From the NCBI GenBank assembly GCA_002162685.1, contig MAAQ01000002.1, forward strand, positions 1-64,000: 64,000 nucleotides of DNA, in the 5' to 3' direction. Both the position numbers and the translations under genes were made by a program. Within the stretch, counting starts at the first letter, position 1. The number at the start of each line of letters is the position of its first letter. This DNA is from Flavobacteriales bacterium 33_180_T64. GTDB taxonomy: Bacteria > Bacteroidota > Bacteroidia > Flavobacteriales > Flavobacteriaceae. Positions 9,292 through 17,124 of this stretch are shown one piece after another. The notes beneath the pieces were generated by a model that saw only the letters and a list, made by a program, of their open reading frames with translations, had not been told where the DNA came from and did no database searches.

Positions 9292-11445
9292 ATGAAATTA
9301 TTAGTATCACTAATTATATTATTACTAACTTTTACTGTTGGGCAAGCTCAAATAGATGATCGTTTATCAGAAATTCAAAACCAATTAGATAGTTTATCAA
9401 CTATTAATAAAGGCTTAACTGAAAAACTAGATGCCAATATTGATCTCAATGAAGTCACACTTTCAAACTTTTTACTAGCCGTATCTAATGTCCATAATAT
9501 TAGTATTAATATCGCTCCAAAGCTGAACCAGATTAACATAACTAACAACTTTTCTGATGTTACTACTGTAACTAATGTTTTAATGTTCTTATGTAAAGAA
9601 TATCATTTAAATATTGAATTTACAGGTAACATTTTATCCATTAAACCTCATATTCCAATTCAAGAAGATAAAACCTATCCTTTTGCTATAGATTTCAATC
9701 CAAATAACGAAACCATAGCAATAGATACAAAAGGAAACAATCTTTATGATGTTTTTAAACGCATTATGGATGCTAGTGCTAAAAATTTGATGTATGCGCC
9801 TGGAATGGAAAATCTAAAAATAACCTCGTATATCAAAACAACAGATTTTGACACTGCAATGGATAAAATAGCATTGGCAAATAATTTAACGCTTACTAAA
9901 ACCAAAGATGATTTTTACATTTTTGATACTATAGCGGCAAACAATGAAACGAGTAAAAATAGAAGTCTTCAAAACAGATTAAATCCAAATTTAAGCTTTA
10001 AGGTATTAAATAAAAATGCTCAGTTATTAGATGTTGACTTTATAGATACACCAATCTCAACTATAATTAGAGTAGCAAAAGATTCTCTTGATTTAAATAT
10101 ATTCATGGCATCACCATTAGAACAGGCTGGTAATGTGACTTTAAAAACAAAAGCTATAACATTTGATGATCTTTTAGTTAAGATATTTGAACCTCAAGTT
10201 ACTATCAATTTGTCAAATGAAGACAATAATAGTTCTTCCACTTCAAGTAACAGGAATTCTAACCGACAAGAAAACACAACAGCACCTACAAGCTATACCT
10301 TTAAAAAAGAAGGTGATATTTATTTCTTTGGAACAACAAATCAATTAAGTGTTCGTAAGGTTGAAATTATTACACTCAGACATCGCTCTGTAAACATAAT
10401 GTCTGATCCAGAATCTATGGTAACAAACAACAATGTAAGAGATAATTTTGTAACGGCAGATCAAGGTTTTAGAAACCAAACCAATTATAACAATGGCACT
10501 AATCTTAACAGATCACAAAATTATAATAACCAAAACGCTCAATTGACAAATCAGGAATCAAGAAGCATTCTAGACATTGTTCCTGAAGAGATTAAACAAG
10601 GATTAGATTTTAAAGTAGATTTTGAATTAAACAACATTTATGTCACAGGAACCAGTGCCAGAATTGAATTCTTCAAGAGTTTCATACAAAATATTGATAA
10701 AACAATTCCTATGATTCTAATTGAAGTCATGATTGTTGAAGCCCAAACAACCAATACTTTAGAAGCAGGGGTTTCTTGGGGAATTGGAGATGCTCCAGTA
10801 ACCACTCAAGGTGGTTTATTTCCAACAACAGATTTAACCTTAGGAGCTCAAACTATTAATAAGATAATTAATGGATTTAGTAACACATCGGTTTTTAATT
10901 TTGGTAGAGTTGTTCCTAATTTTTTTGCGACAATAAAAGCAATGGAAACCAATGGTGATTTAAAGATTAAATCCACTCCTAAGTTAGCAACTTTAAATGG
11001 ACATAAGGCATCATTCTCTAATGGTCAAACATCATATTATGCTATAGTACAACGAAATGTTATAGGCAATGATAATCCGCAAGTTTCAGAAATACGAAAC
11101 TACTTCCCTATTGACGCAAAATTAGGATTAGATATTAAACCTTACGTTACAGGAGACAAACAAGTCCTGTTAGATATTAATGTGATTCAATCTAGTTTTG
11201 GACAACGTATTGCAGATGATGCTCCACCAGACATAAACTCTCGTAATTTTTCTTCAGTTGTACGAATGAAAGATCAAGACATTGCTATTTTAGGTGGATT
11301 AGAAGAAAACTATAAAAATAATTCTGGTTCTGGAGTTCCCTTTTTAGCGAGAATTCCAATCCTAAAATGGCTCTTCAGTAAACGTGTTAGAGAAGCTAGA
11401 AAATCAAAACTCACCGTATTTATTAAACCTACAGTTATTTATTAA
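9292..11445 (+). CDS. Secretin (GspD/PilQ-like outer-membrane channel)
   Basis: The 717-residue protein has a signal peptide (residues 1-19, TVGQA). A predicted coiled stretch follows (about 22-45), then N-domain repeats and a C-terminal secretin domain from about residue 470. This domain contains LIEVMIVEAQTTNTLEAGV and ends with the typical VRMKDQDIAILGGL, VPFLARIPILKWLFS and LTVFIKPTVIY segments. An Asn/Gln/Ser-rich linker at about 310-425 interrupts the N-domains. It should form the outer-membrane pore. No pilotin gene is visible nearby and the protein has no lipobox. The following gene starts at its stop codon with a one-base overlap. Confidence 0.92.
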   Translation: MKLLVSLIILLLTFTVGQAQIDDRLSEIQNQLDSLSTINKGLTEKLDANIDLNEVTLSNFLLAVSNVHNISINIAPKLNQINITNNFSDVTTVTNVLMFLCKEYHLNIEFTGNILSIKPHIPIQEDKTYPFAIDFNPNNETIAIDTKGNNLYDVFKRIMDASAKNLMYAPGMENLKITSYIKTTDFDTAMDKIALANNLTLTKTKDDFYIFDTIAANNETSKNRSLQNRLNPNLSFKVLNKNAQLLDVDFIDTPISTIIRVAKDSLDLNIFMASPLEQAGNVTLKTKAITFDDLLVKIFEPQVTINLSNEDNNSSSTSSNRNSNRQENTTAPTSYTFKKEGDIYFFGTTNQLSVRKVEIITLRHRSVNIMSDPESMVTNNNVRDNFVTADQGFRNQTNYNNGTNLNRSQNYNNQNAQLTNQESRSILDIVPEEIKQGLDFKVDFELNNIYVTGTSARIEFFKSFIQNIDKTIPMILIEVMIVEAQTTNTLEAGVSWGIGDAPVTTQGGLFPTTDLTLGAQTINKIINGFSNTSVFNFGRVVPNFFATIKAMETNGDLKIKSTPKLATLNGHKASFSNGQTSYYAIVQRNVIGNDNPQVSEIRNYFPIDAKLGLDIKPYVTGDKQVLLDINVIQSSFGQRIADDAPPDINSRNFSSVVRMKDQDIAILGGLEENYKNNSGSGVPFLARIPILKWLFSKRVREARKSKLTVFIKPTVIY

Positions 11446-12659
11446 TGAAAGACAAATTAATATCATATTTAACCTTTGGAAATCATTTTTATAGTGTTGA
11501 GCAAACACAACAAAATGGAGAACCACTATACTATGGTATTACACTAAAAAAAAAGAAAAACCAAGTTGAAGTTGAACACAGTTTTCAGTTTAACAACCTT
11601 ACTGAATCTACTAAGTACATCCCTAAAAACAAGCCTGTTTTTTTGATAATCAATAACGAAAATATTATCACTAAAAAAATAGAAAACAGTGAATTAGACA
11701 CTTTAAAATTAACTCATCTAGCATTCCCTAATATTAAAATAGAGGATTTTTATTATGAAATTTTAAAACAAGAGAATGTTCATTATATAGCTATTTGTAG
11801 AAAGACCTATTTAGACGAACTTTTAAATGATTATAGATCACATCATATATCCATTATAGATTTCTCCTTAGGTAACTTGATGATAGCATCACTAGTTCAT
11901 TTAATTTCCGAAGATAAAATTCATACGTCTAATGCAATTATCAGTAAAGAAAATAATCAAATAGTTAATATACTAGCTGACCACAGTTCAAACAAAACGA
12001 CTTATAACTTTAATAATACAAGTCTCAATACTACAGAACTATTAAATTTTTCTTCTGCCTTAAGTCTAATTACTAAAACGAAAGCTATAGAATCACTTTT
12101 TGGTGATATACAAAATGATTTACAAAGAGATTTTAAGGAAAAAACATTCTTCATCCAATTTATTAAAATAGGATTATCGGCTTTATTTGCGGCTTTATTA
12201 ATTAACTTTTTTGTCTTTAATAATTATTATGAAAAAGTCAATACATTAAAGGAAACTACTCAGGTACTAAACACTTCAAAGAACAAAGTAATTCGTCTTA
12301 ATGAAAACGTTCAGAAAATTCAAAAAGTAGTTGAAGATGTACTAAAAAGTAATGCTTCTAAAAGCTCGTTCTATGCGAATGAACTTATTAGCAGTCTCCC
12401 TGAATCTATCATATTATCAAAATTAAATTATCAACCTCTACTAAAAAAAATAAAAGCCAATAAATCAATTATAAATGACACCAATATTATTATCATTTCA
12501 GGAGCTTCATCTGAAAGAGTTGTCGTTTCAGAATGGATATCTCAACTTGAAATAAAACACTGGATACATAAAATTGAGATTATAAACTTTGAAGATACAA
12601 CAACATCCTCATCATTATTTTCATTTAAAATTTATATAGAAAATGAAACAAAAAACTAA
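11445..12659 (+). CDS. GspL/PilMN-like inner-membrane assembly protein
   Basis: The 404-residue protein has a cytoplasmic N-terminal domain of about 230 residues, one transmembrane helix (about 236-258, IGLSALFAALLINFFVF), a coiled coil (about 262-300) and a periplasmic alpha/beta domain (about 300-400) resembling PilN/GspL C-termini. This topology matches GspL, or a fusion of PilM-like and PilN-like parts, but the sequence is too diverged for an assignment by motif alone. Position strongly supports it: it sits between the secretin and a GspM/PilO-like gene, overlapping the latter by 17 bases. It would link the cytoplasmic ATPase to the periplasm. Confidence 0.65.
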   Translation: MKDKLISYLTFGNHFYSVEQTQQNGEPLYYGITLKKKKNQVEVEHSFQFNNLTESTKYIPKNKPVFLIINNENIITKKIENSELDTLKLTHLAFPNIKIEDFYYEILKQENVHYIAICRKTYLDELLNDYRSHHISIIDFSLGNLMIASLVHLISEDKIHTSNAIISKENNQIVNILADHSSNKTTYNFNNTSLNTTELLNFSSALSLITKTKAIESLFGDIQNDLQRDFKEKTFFIQFIKIGLSALFAALLINFFVFNNYYEKVNTLKETTQVLNTSKNKVIRLNENVQKIQKVVEDVLKSNASKSSFYANELISSLPESIILSKLNYQPLLKKIKANKSIINDTNIIIISGASSERVVVSEWISQLEIKHWIHKIEIINFEDTTTSSSLFSFKIYIENETKN

Positions 12660-13155
12660 AAACATCATTCTTGTTGGCTGTTTTATACTACTAATTTTGA
12701 TTGCGTATAAATTTGCCTTTTCAAATACACTAAAGACTAAACAAGACTATAATACTTTAAAGAAAGAAGCTGTTATTTTTGATAATATGCCAATGCAACT
12801 CGCTTCATTAAAACAAAAGGAGATACATTATGATTCTTTACTTACCATATATCAATTAAAAGGGAATTCAATTCAAAACAGCATATTAAAAACGATAAAT
12901 TCATATGCTGATAGTAATAATATTAAGCTTAGTAATTTTATAGAACCGCATCAAATCAATAAAAACAGTATAAACGTTAGCACGTATCAATTTACTTTAG
13001 AAGGTGATTATAATGCTATTATTACACTTATTCACCACCTCGAACAGCATACTAGATTTGGAGAGATTATTAATTTAAATTTCCAAAAAGAGAAAAACTA
13101 TAAAACAGGCAAGTATTATTTACAAGCACACGTTTTATTGAGAAGTTTTGGGTGA
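12643..13155 (+). CDS. GspM/PilO-like inner-membrane assembly protein
   Basis: The 170-residue bitopic protein has an N-terminal basic patch, a transmembrane helix (about residues 8-27), a helical stretch (about 30-75) and a C-terminal ferredoxin-like fold (YQFTLEGDYNAIITLIHHLE, then YYLQAHVLL), the layout of PilO and GspM. It overlaps the GspL-like gene by 17 bases, as PilN/PilO and GspL/GspM genes often do. It is the last gene of the operon and is followed by strong hairpins. The assignment rests on topology and position more than on sequence motifs. Confidence 0.65.
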   Translation: MKQKTKNIILVGCFILLILIAYKFAFSNTLKTKQDYNTLKKEAVIFDNMPMQLASLKQKEIHYDSLLTIYQLKGNSIQNSILKTINSYADSNNIKLSNFIEPHQINKNSINVSTYQFTLEGDYNAIITLIHHLEQHTRFGEIINLNFQKEKNYKTGKYYLQAHVLLRSFG

Positions 13156-13169
13156 TTTAAATTAAGAGA

Positions 13170-13208
13170 TCTACGAAACAAAATATTGCAATATTGTTGT
13201 TTCGTAGA
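13170..13208. terminator. Hairpin after the pilus-like operon
   Basis: The arms TCTACGAAACAA (13170-13181) and TTGTTTCGTAGA (13197-13208) are exact complements, with an inner 6-bp extension AATATT-GC-AATATT. It begins 15 bases after the last gene of the operon. A T5 run occurs only at 13216-13220, so termination efficiency is uncertain. Confidence 0.6.
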
Positions 13209-13242
13209 CCATTAGTTTTTAAAAGGAACAATCTATAAATAT

Positions 13243-13276
13243 AAGAAAGTCTCTTGAAAAATCAAGAGACTTTCTT
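13243..13276. terminator. Strong 15-bp hairpin, bidirectional terminator type
   Basis: The arms AAGAAAGTCTCTTGA (13243-13257) and TCAAGAGACTTTCTT (13262-13276) are perfect complements around AAAA. On the minus strand it directly follows a decayed tRNA-fMet-like 3' end, just as the intact tRNA at 15644 is followed by its own terminator. It may therefore be a tRNA terminator left over from duplication of the locus. Confidence 0.65.
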
Positions 13277-13278
13277 AA

Positions 13279-13300
13279 TAGCAAGAACTGGATTAACTCG
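13279..13300 (-). repeat. Decayed tRNA-fMet 3'-end-like sequence, copy 1
   Basis: TAGCAAGAACTGGATTAACT at 13279-13298 (then CG) aligns with TAGCGGGAACTGGACTCG, the antisense of the tRNA-fMet 3' end at 15644-15661. It has two substitutions and a four-base insertion. The following hairpin is placed as the real tRNA's terminator is. The rest of a tRNA cannot be found. Confidence 0.45.
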
Positions 13301-13409
13301 CTATACGCATTGGACCATAAAATAAAGCTTGCACAACAAACCAGATTTGATGCTCGAATCTATTTTTATGTTTACTAAGTTTACGAAGACAACTTAAAAT
13401 TTCATTCAC

Positions 13410-13439
13410 AAAAAAACCAGACACTTTCGTATCTGGTTT
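13410..13439 (-). terminator. Minus-strand intrinsic terminator (GAAA tetraloop)
   Basis: On the minus strand the stem AAACCAGATAC / GTGTCTGGTTT (11 bp with one wobble) is closed by GAAA and followed by a run of seven T including the stem end (13410-13416). It lies about 185 bases downstream of the BspA-like gene and directly after the second tRNA-like remnant, so it may serve the former or be left over from the latter. Confidence 0.65.
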
Positions 13440-13443
13440 GTAG

Positions 13444-13470
13444 TAGCGGAAAGCTTCCAATTATCGAACC
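13444..13470 (-). repeat. Decayed tRNA 3'-end-like sequence, copy 2
   Basis: This stretch begins TAGCGG and ends TCGAACC, the same ends as the antisense tRNA-fMet 3' part (TAGCGGGAACTGGACTCGAA, then CC), but the middle is diverged and 5 bases longer. The TpsiC-loop-like GGTTCGA on the minus strand supports a tRNA origin. It is adjacent to a terminator, as in the intact copy. Confidence 0.4.
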
Positions 13471-13623
13471 AACATGAATTTGTTAGCAACTTTTTAAAAG
13501 TTGCTGAATTTTAATTATCAATCTTATATGGTTTTCAGTTTTAAAACTTCTAACTTCTGTAATGACATTCTGCGAACAGAATAAACAACCTCATCAAAAG
13601 ACGATTTGGTAAATTAAAACAAA

Positions 13624-15276
13624 TTAATTTATTATTAGTTTTTTGGACGATGTTTTGTAAGATGAAGTAAGTCTGGCTAAATAAATACCACTATTTAAAT
13701 CTATTTTAATTTCGGAATTATCAAACACAATTTTTTCAAACAGTTTTTTACCCGAAATAGAAAAAATCTCAATTTTAGTTTCTTCTTGAATACCTTTAAA
13801 ATGTATTAGACCATTTGAAGGATTGGGATAAAAAGAGAACTGATTGTTATTTTCTGTTTCATCAATCCCAAGAGTAGAACAATCTTCTCCATCGTCAGAT
13901 AAATTCCAATTAAAAAAATTTATTAGGTAATATCTCGCAAAATTGCCATTGCAATAGGTGGCTCCCATATTTGAAGCATTAGCGTTTGGGTTCAAATTAT
14001 CATTATTAGCCCAACCTGTAAGCAAGTTATCATAATTAGTTGTTGAAAGCGACCCATCAAAAAACATATTATCCAGACTAAATATGCTATTCAATTCCCA
14101 ACTTCCAATGTCCTGATTAAATTGTGAATCCATAAACATATTAGCCATAATCTGTACGCTACTCACATCCCAACTTCCAATATCCTGATTAAATGGTGAA
14201 CCCGAAAACATAGAATCCATATTCCCCACATTACTCACATCCCAACTTCCAATATCCCGATTAAATTGTGAATTCACAAACATATTATGCATATGCGTCA
14301 CATTACTCACATCCCAACTTCCAATATCCTGATTAAAGTCTGATATCCTAAACATACTAGACATACTTTGTACGTTACTCACATCCCAACTTCCAATATC
14401 CTGATTAAATGGTGAATTATAAAACATACCACTCATATTCGTCACATTACTCACATCCCAACTTCCAATATCCTGATTAAATGATGAGTCACCAAACATA
14501 CTCCACATATCCGTCACATTACTCACATCCCAACTTCCAATATCCTGATTAAATGATGAGTCACCAAACATCTGGACCATATTCGTAACACTACTCACAT
14601 CCCAACTTCCAATATCCTGATTAAATGATGAGTCATAAAACATCTCGTCCATATTCGTCACATTACTCACATCCCAACTTCCAATATCCTGATTAAATGG
14701 TGAACGCCAAAATATCTGGTAAAGATTCGTAACACTACTCACATCCCAGCCCGTAATATCGCCATTAAATGCATTACAACGCATTAAGGCTCTAGACATG
14801 TCTGTAACATTTGAGAGGTCAGGATTATCAATAGAAAGATTGGTAATGTTAAGGTTAGAACAGCCCATAAAGGCACTATAAAAAGAGTCCCAAGCAATGT
14901 TTCCCCATTGTTCTATGGTAAGTATTTTCTCTTTACTACCACTATTGTTAAAATAAATACGAGGGAACGTACCGCGAATCGCAACAGTATAAGTGCCTTC
15001 ATTACCAGCCCCATAGTTATGACCGGCGTATCCAATTCCCAGTTGTGCGTCCGTAAAGGTGTCTTCAACATTAAAAGTAAGTCCGTCATAAGACCAATCA
15101 ACCTCAAAATTATAACCTGTGCCATCTATAGGTATTCTAATAGATGTATCTATAGAAGGACCAGGATTATCTGTTTTCCAAGTGGTAATAAATTCGGTCT
15201 GTGCAACTGAAGTGCTAATTGAAAATATAGTAAAAAGTAATATTATTCCTCTTAACATAATTCTTAAATAATTCAT
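13624..15276 (-). CDS. BspA-like (DUF285) repeat protein with T9SS type A sorting domain
   Basis: The 550-residue protein has a signal peptide (about 1-25, STSVAQ), a globular N-terminal part (26-169), ten 24-residue repeats (170-409) and a C-terminal T9SS sorting domain (about 470-550: [10 protein letters not shown], then GIYLARL and SKKLIIN). The repeat core [18 protein letters not shown] is the DUF285 type of the BspA family, found in surface proteins of many bacteria. It is expected to be exported through the Sec and T9SS routes and attached to the cell surface or released. The gldKLMN genes of that system are at 20628-25257. Binding partner unknown. It lies between decayed tRNA remnants and a recombinase fragment, so it may be cargo of an old island. 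Confidence 0.9.
   Translation of the reverse strand: MNYLRIMLRGIILLFTIFSISTSVAQTEFITTWKTDNPGPSIDTSIRIPIDGTGYNFEVDWSYDGLTFNVEDTFTDAQLGIGYAGHNYGAGNEGTYTVAIRGTFPRIYFNNSGSKEKILTIEQWGNIAWDSFYSAFMGCSNLNITNLSIDNPDLSNVTDMSRALMRCNAFNGDITGWDVSSVTNLYQIFWRSPFNQDIGSWDVSNVTNMDEMFYDSSFNQDIGSWDVSSVTNMVQMFGDSSFNQDIGSWDVSNVTDMWSMFGDSSFNQDIGSWDVSNVTNMSGMFYNSPFNQDIGSWDVSNVQSMSSMFRISDFNQDIGSWDVSNVTHMHNMFVNSQFNRDIGSWDVSNVGNMDSMFSGSPFNQDIGSWDVSSVQIMANMFMDSQFNQDIGSWELNSIFSLDNMFFDGSLSTTNYDNLLTGWANNDNLNPNANASNMGATYCNGNFARYYLINFFNWNLSDDGEDCSTLGIDETENNNQFSFYPNPSNGLIHFKGIQEETKIEIFSISGKKLFEKIVFDNSEIKIDLNSGIYLARLTSSYKTSSKKLIIN
14050..14769 (-). repeat. Ten tandem 72-bp coding repeats (DUF285 units)
   Basis: Ten in-frame 72-base units encode residues 170-409 of the BspA-like protein. 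The segment for [11 protein letters not shown] is nearly identical at DNA level in eight or nine units (plus-strand core CATCCCAACTTCCAATATCC), while the part encoding the MF-containing half varies. The first unit ([11 protein letters not shown]) and last unit ([11 protein letters not shown]) are the most diverged, as expected for an array that changes copy number by recombination in its middle. Confidence 0.9.
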
Positions 15277-15307
15277 TATACTTAAGTTTGGCTCGCTCTC
15301 TAAGCTA

Positions 15308-15315
15308 CAAAATTA
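15308..15315 (-). promoter_or_regulatory. -7 promoter element of the BspA-like gene
   Basis: On the minus strand TAATTTTG matches the Bacteroidota -7 consensus TAnnTTTG exactly. It would start transcription near 15301, about 25 bases before the ATG at 15276. No clear -33 TTG is seen. Confidence 0.5.
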
Positions 15316-15376
15316 AATTTAATCGTTGATTACGTAGTCGTAAGGTCTAATTAACTTCGAAAATGGTATGATTTAA

Positions 15377-15716
<340 letters not shown>

Positions 15717-15789
15717 ATTTAAACACAAAAATGAATTTCTTAGCTTTTAACTTTCGGTTCATAATGCCGACTCATTCATTTTAGGACTG

Positions 15790-15797
15790 CAAATATA
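15790..15797 (-). promoter_or_regulatory. -7 promoter element of tRNA-fMet
   Basis: TATATTTG on the minus strand is an exact TAnnTTTG match. The start would be near 15783, leaving a leader of about 65 bases before the mature tRNA. No clear -33 TTG at 17-23 bases is visible. Confidence 0.5.
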
Positions 15798-15812
15798 AAA
15801 GCTTTTTTTTGA

Positions 15813-15850
15813 TAAAAAAAATAACTCTCAACAAATAAATGCTGAGAGCT
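15813..15850 (-). terminator. Intrinsic terminator of the LRR gene
   Basis: On the minus strand AGCTCTCAGC pairs with GTTGAGAGTT (10 bp including wobbles) and is followed by TATTTTTTTT. It lies about 27 bases after the stop of the LRR gene. Confidence 0.7.
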
Positions 15851-15876
15851 AAAACTAATTTAAAACTCTATATTAA

Positions 15877-16791
15877 TTAATTGTCATCTTCTTCTTCATC
15901 TAAGGTAGCTATGGTACCTTGATTGTTTACATTCACAAAATCAAATTGCTTTAAGTTAGGAAGTTGCCCTTTTAATAGAGCTAACTCTCCTTTAAAATCA
16001 TTATTACCAATAAGCAAAACTTTTAAGTTTATTAGGCTTGCTAAATTTGTAGGCAAATTTCCGTAGAAAGCATTATTTGACAATACTAACTCTTCAAGAT
16101 GTATTAAATTACAAATTGAATTAGGTAATATTCCAAAGAAGTTGTTATCAAATACACTTAACTTTTCTAAAGTTTTTGCATTTGAAATGCTCGATGGCAA
16201 TTTCCCAGAAAGTTTATTACTACTTAATAGCATTTCTTTTAAATTAATCAAATCACCAATTGTTGAAGGTAATTCTCCTGTGAGTTGATTATTGTATAAC
16301 TCTAATGTTTTTAAATGTGATAATTGTCCAATTGTTGAAGGAATCTCTCCTCCTATTGCATTCATGAACAATTTTAATTGTCGCAACGATTTTAACTCAC
16401 CTATTTCATTTGGTAAAGGCTCGTTCAACATATTAAATGAAATATTTAAACTCTGTAAAGATTTTAAATTTTCAATAGTAGAAGGAATTGCTCCAGTGAT
16501 TCTATTTCTAAAAAAGTTCACATGTCTTAGATGTACCAAATCACCAATTGATGCAGGAATTTTACCTCTAAGATTATTAAACTCTAAATTAAGCTCTATA
16601 ACTTTATTATCCTTTACAACAACACCATACCATTCTAGTACAGGTTTGTCTAAATTCCATGTGGTTCTCCAAAGTGCTCCTTTAGTAGAGTTATATAAGT
16701 CTTTTAAAGCTTCTTTTTCTTTTGTTGAAATATTACCAAAGGACAATAAGGTAACAAAACAAAATAACATTGTTAGTTTCGCGGTTTTCAT
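15877..16791 (-). CDS. Secreted leucine-rich repeat protein
   Basis: The 304-residue protein has a signal peptide (about residues 1-18) and a cap region (20-62, including W-containing LRRNT_2-like sequence TKGALWRTTWN). Ten 24-residue LRRs follow (about 63-295), of the plant-type consensus L..L.L..N.L.G.IP..IG.L. It ends with an acidic tail DEEEDDN. No T9SS sorting domain, lipobox or transmembrane anchor is visible, so it is probably periplasmic or exported by another route. Such repeats bind proteins or carbohydrates; the ligand is unknown. It is transcribed alone: the terminator at 15813-15850 follows and a dyad lies 73-101 bases upstream. Confidence 0.88.
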   Translation of the reverse strand: MKTAKLTMLFCFVTLLSFGNISTKEKEALKDLYNSTKGALWRTTWNLDKPVLEWYGVVVKDNKVIELNLEFNNLRGKIPASIGDLVHLRHVNFFRNRITGAIPSTIENLKSLQSLNISFNMLNEPLPNEIGELKSLRQLKLFMNAIGGEIPSTIGQLSHLKTLELYNNQLTGELPSTIGDLINLKEMLLSSNKLSGKLPSSISNAKTLEKLSVFDNNFFGILPNSICNLIHLEELVLSNNAFYGNLPTNLASLINLKVLLIGNNDFKGELALLKGQLPNLKQFDFVNVNNQGTIATLDEEEDDN

Positions 16792-17124
16792 AATAGATAG
16801 ATTTGGTGAGGGGACACATTTCTATCACGAATGTAACAGAATATCGTTAATATGCCAATTTTTTTCGATGAACTGCAATGTCGTTCATCGAATAATTATT
16901 TATATCGCTCATAATCAGCAGATTACATAATTTGCTATACTTAGTGTTTTTGAGCTTAGAACTAGTAATTTTATGATTTTTAGTAGTTATGCTATACTGA
17001 ATCAAGCTGCAATACACATCATAATCTTTAATGTGATTCTACAGTATTATGATATATCAATTAACATTGAATTTAAGTTTCAATACTAAGAATAGCAAAA
17101 AAATAGCATACTTATTTACTTGAA
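16792..17124. other. Intergenic region upstream of the LRR gene
   Basis: The 333 bases between the LRR gene start and the ABC-F stop contain the 10-bp dyad at 16864-16892. On the minus strand TACATTCG (one mismatch to TAnnTTTG) lies about 40 bases before the LRR start and may be its -7 element. No terminator for the ABC-F gene and no short gene are recognisable. Confidence 0.5.
16864..16892. promoter_or_regulatory. 10-bp dyad upstream of the LRR gene
   Basis: TTCGATGAAC (16864-16873) and GTTCATCGAA (16883-16892) are exact reverse complements with a 9-base spacer, a geometry common for dimeric regulators. It lies 73-101 bases upstream of the LRR start. The regulator is unknown, and no second copy was noticed in the window. 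Confidence 0.45.

Larger units (their letters stand above)
13156..13623. other. Non-coding scar region with hairpins and decayed tRNA ends
   Basis: The 468 bases between the pilus-like operon and the BspA-like gene contain no convincing gene. They hold three hairpins (13170-13208, 13243-13276, 13410-13439) and two stretches resembling the 3' end of the intact tRNA-fMet at 15644-15716. The tract 13480-13620 shows nothing recognisable. Confidence 0.6.

Noticed and set aside
14050-14769. Regular repeats that could be mistaken for a CRISPR array
   Set aside because: The 72-base period is in frame with a coding sequence, the conserved half encodes the DUF285 core, there is no spacer pattern and no cas gene.
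14908-15210. 100-codon plus-strand frame inside the BspA-like gene
   Set aside because: It is antisense to a signal-peptide-bearing gene and has no domain, promoter or ribosome binding site.
16292-16930. 212-codon plus-strand frame opposite the LRR gene
   Set aside because: It mirrors the repeated LRR codons on the other strand and runs through the LRR promoter region; no independent support.
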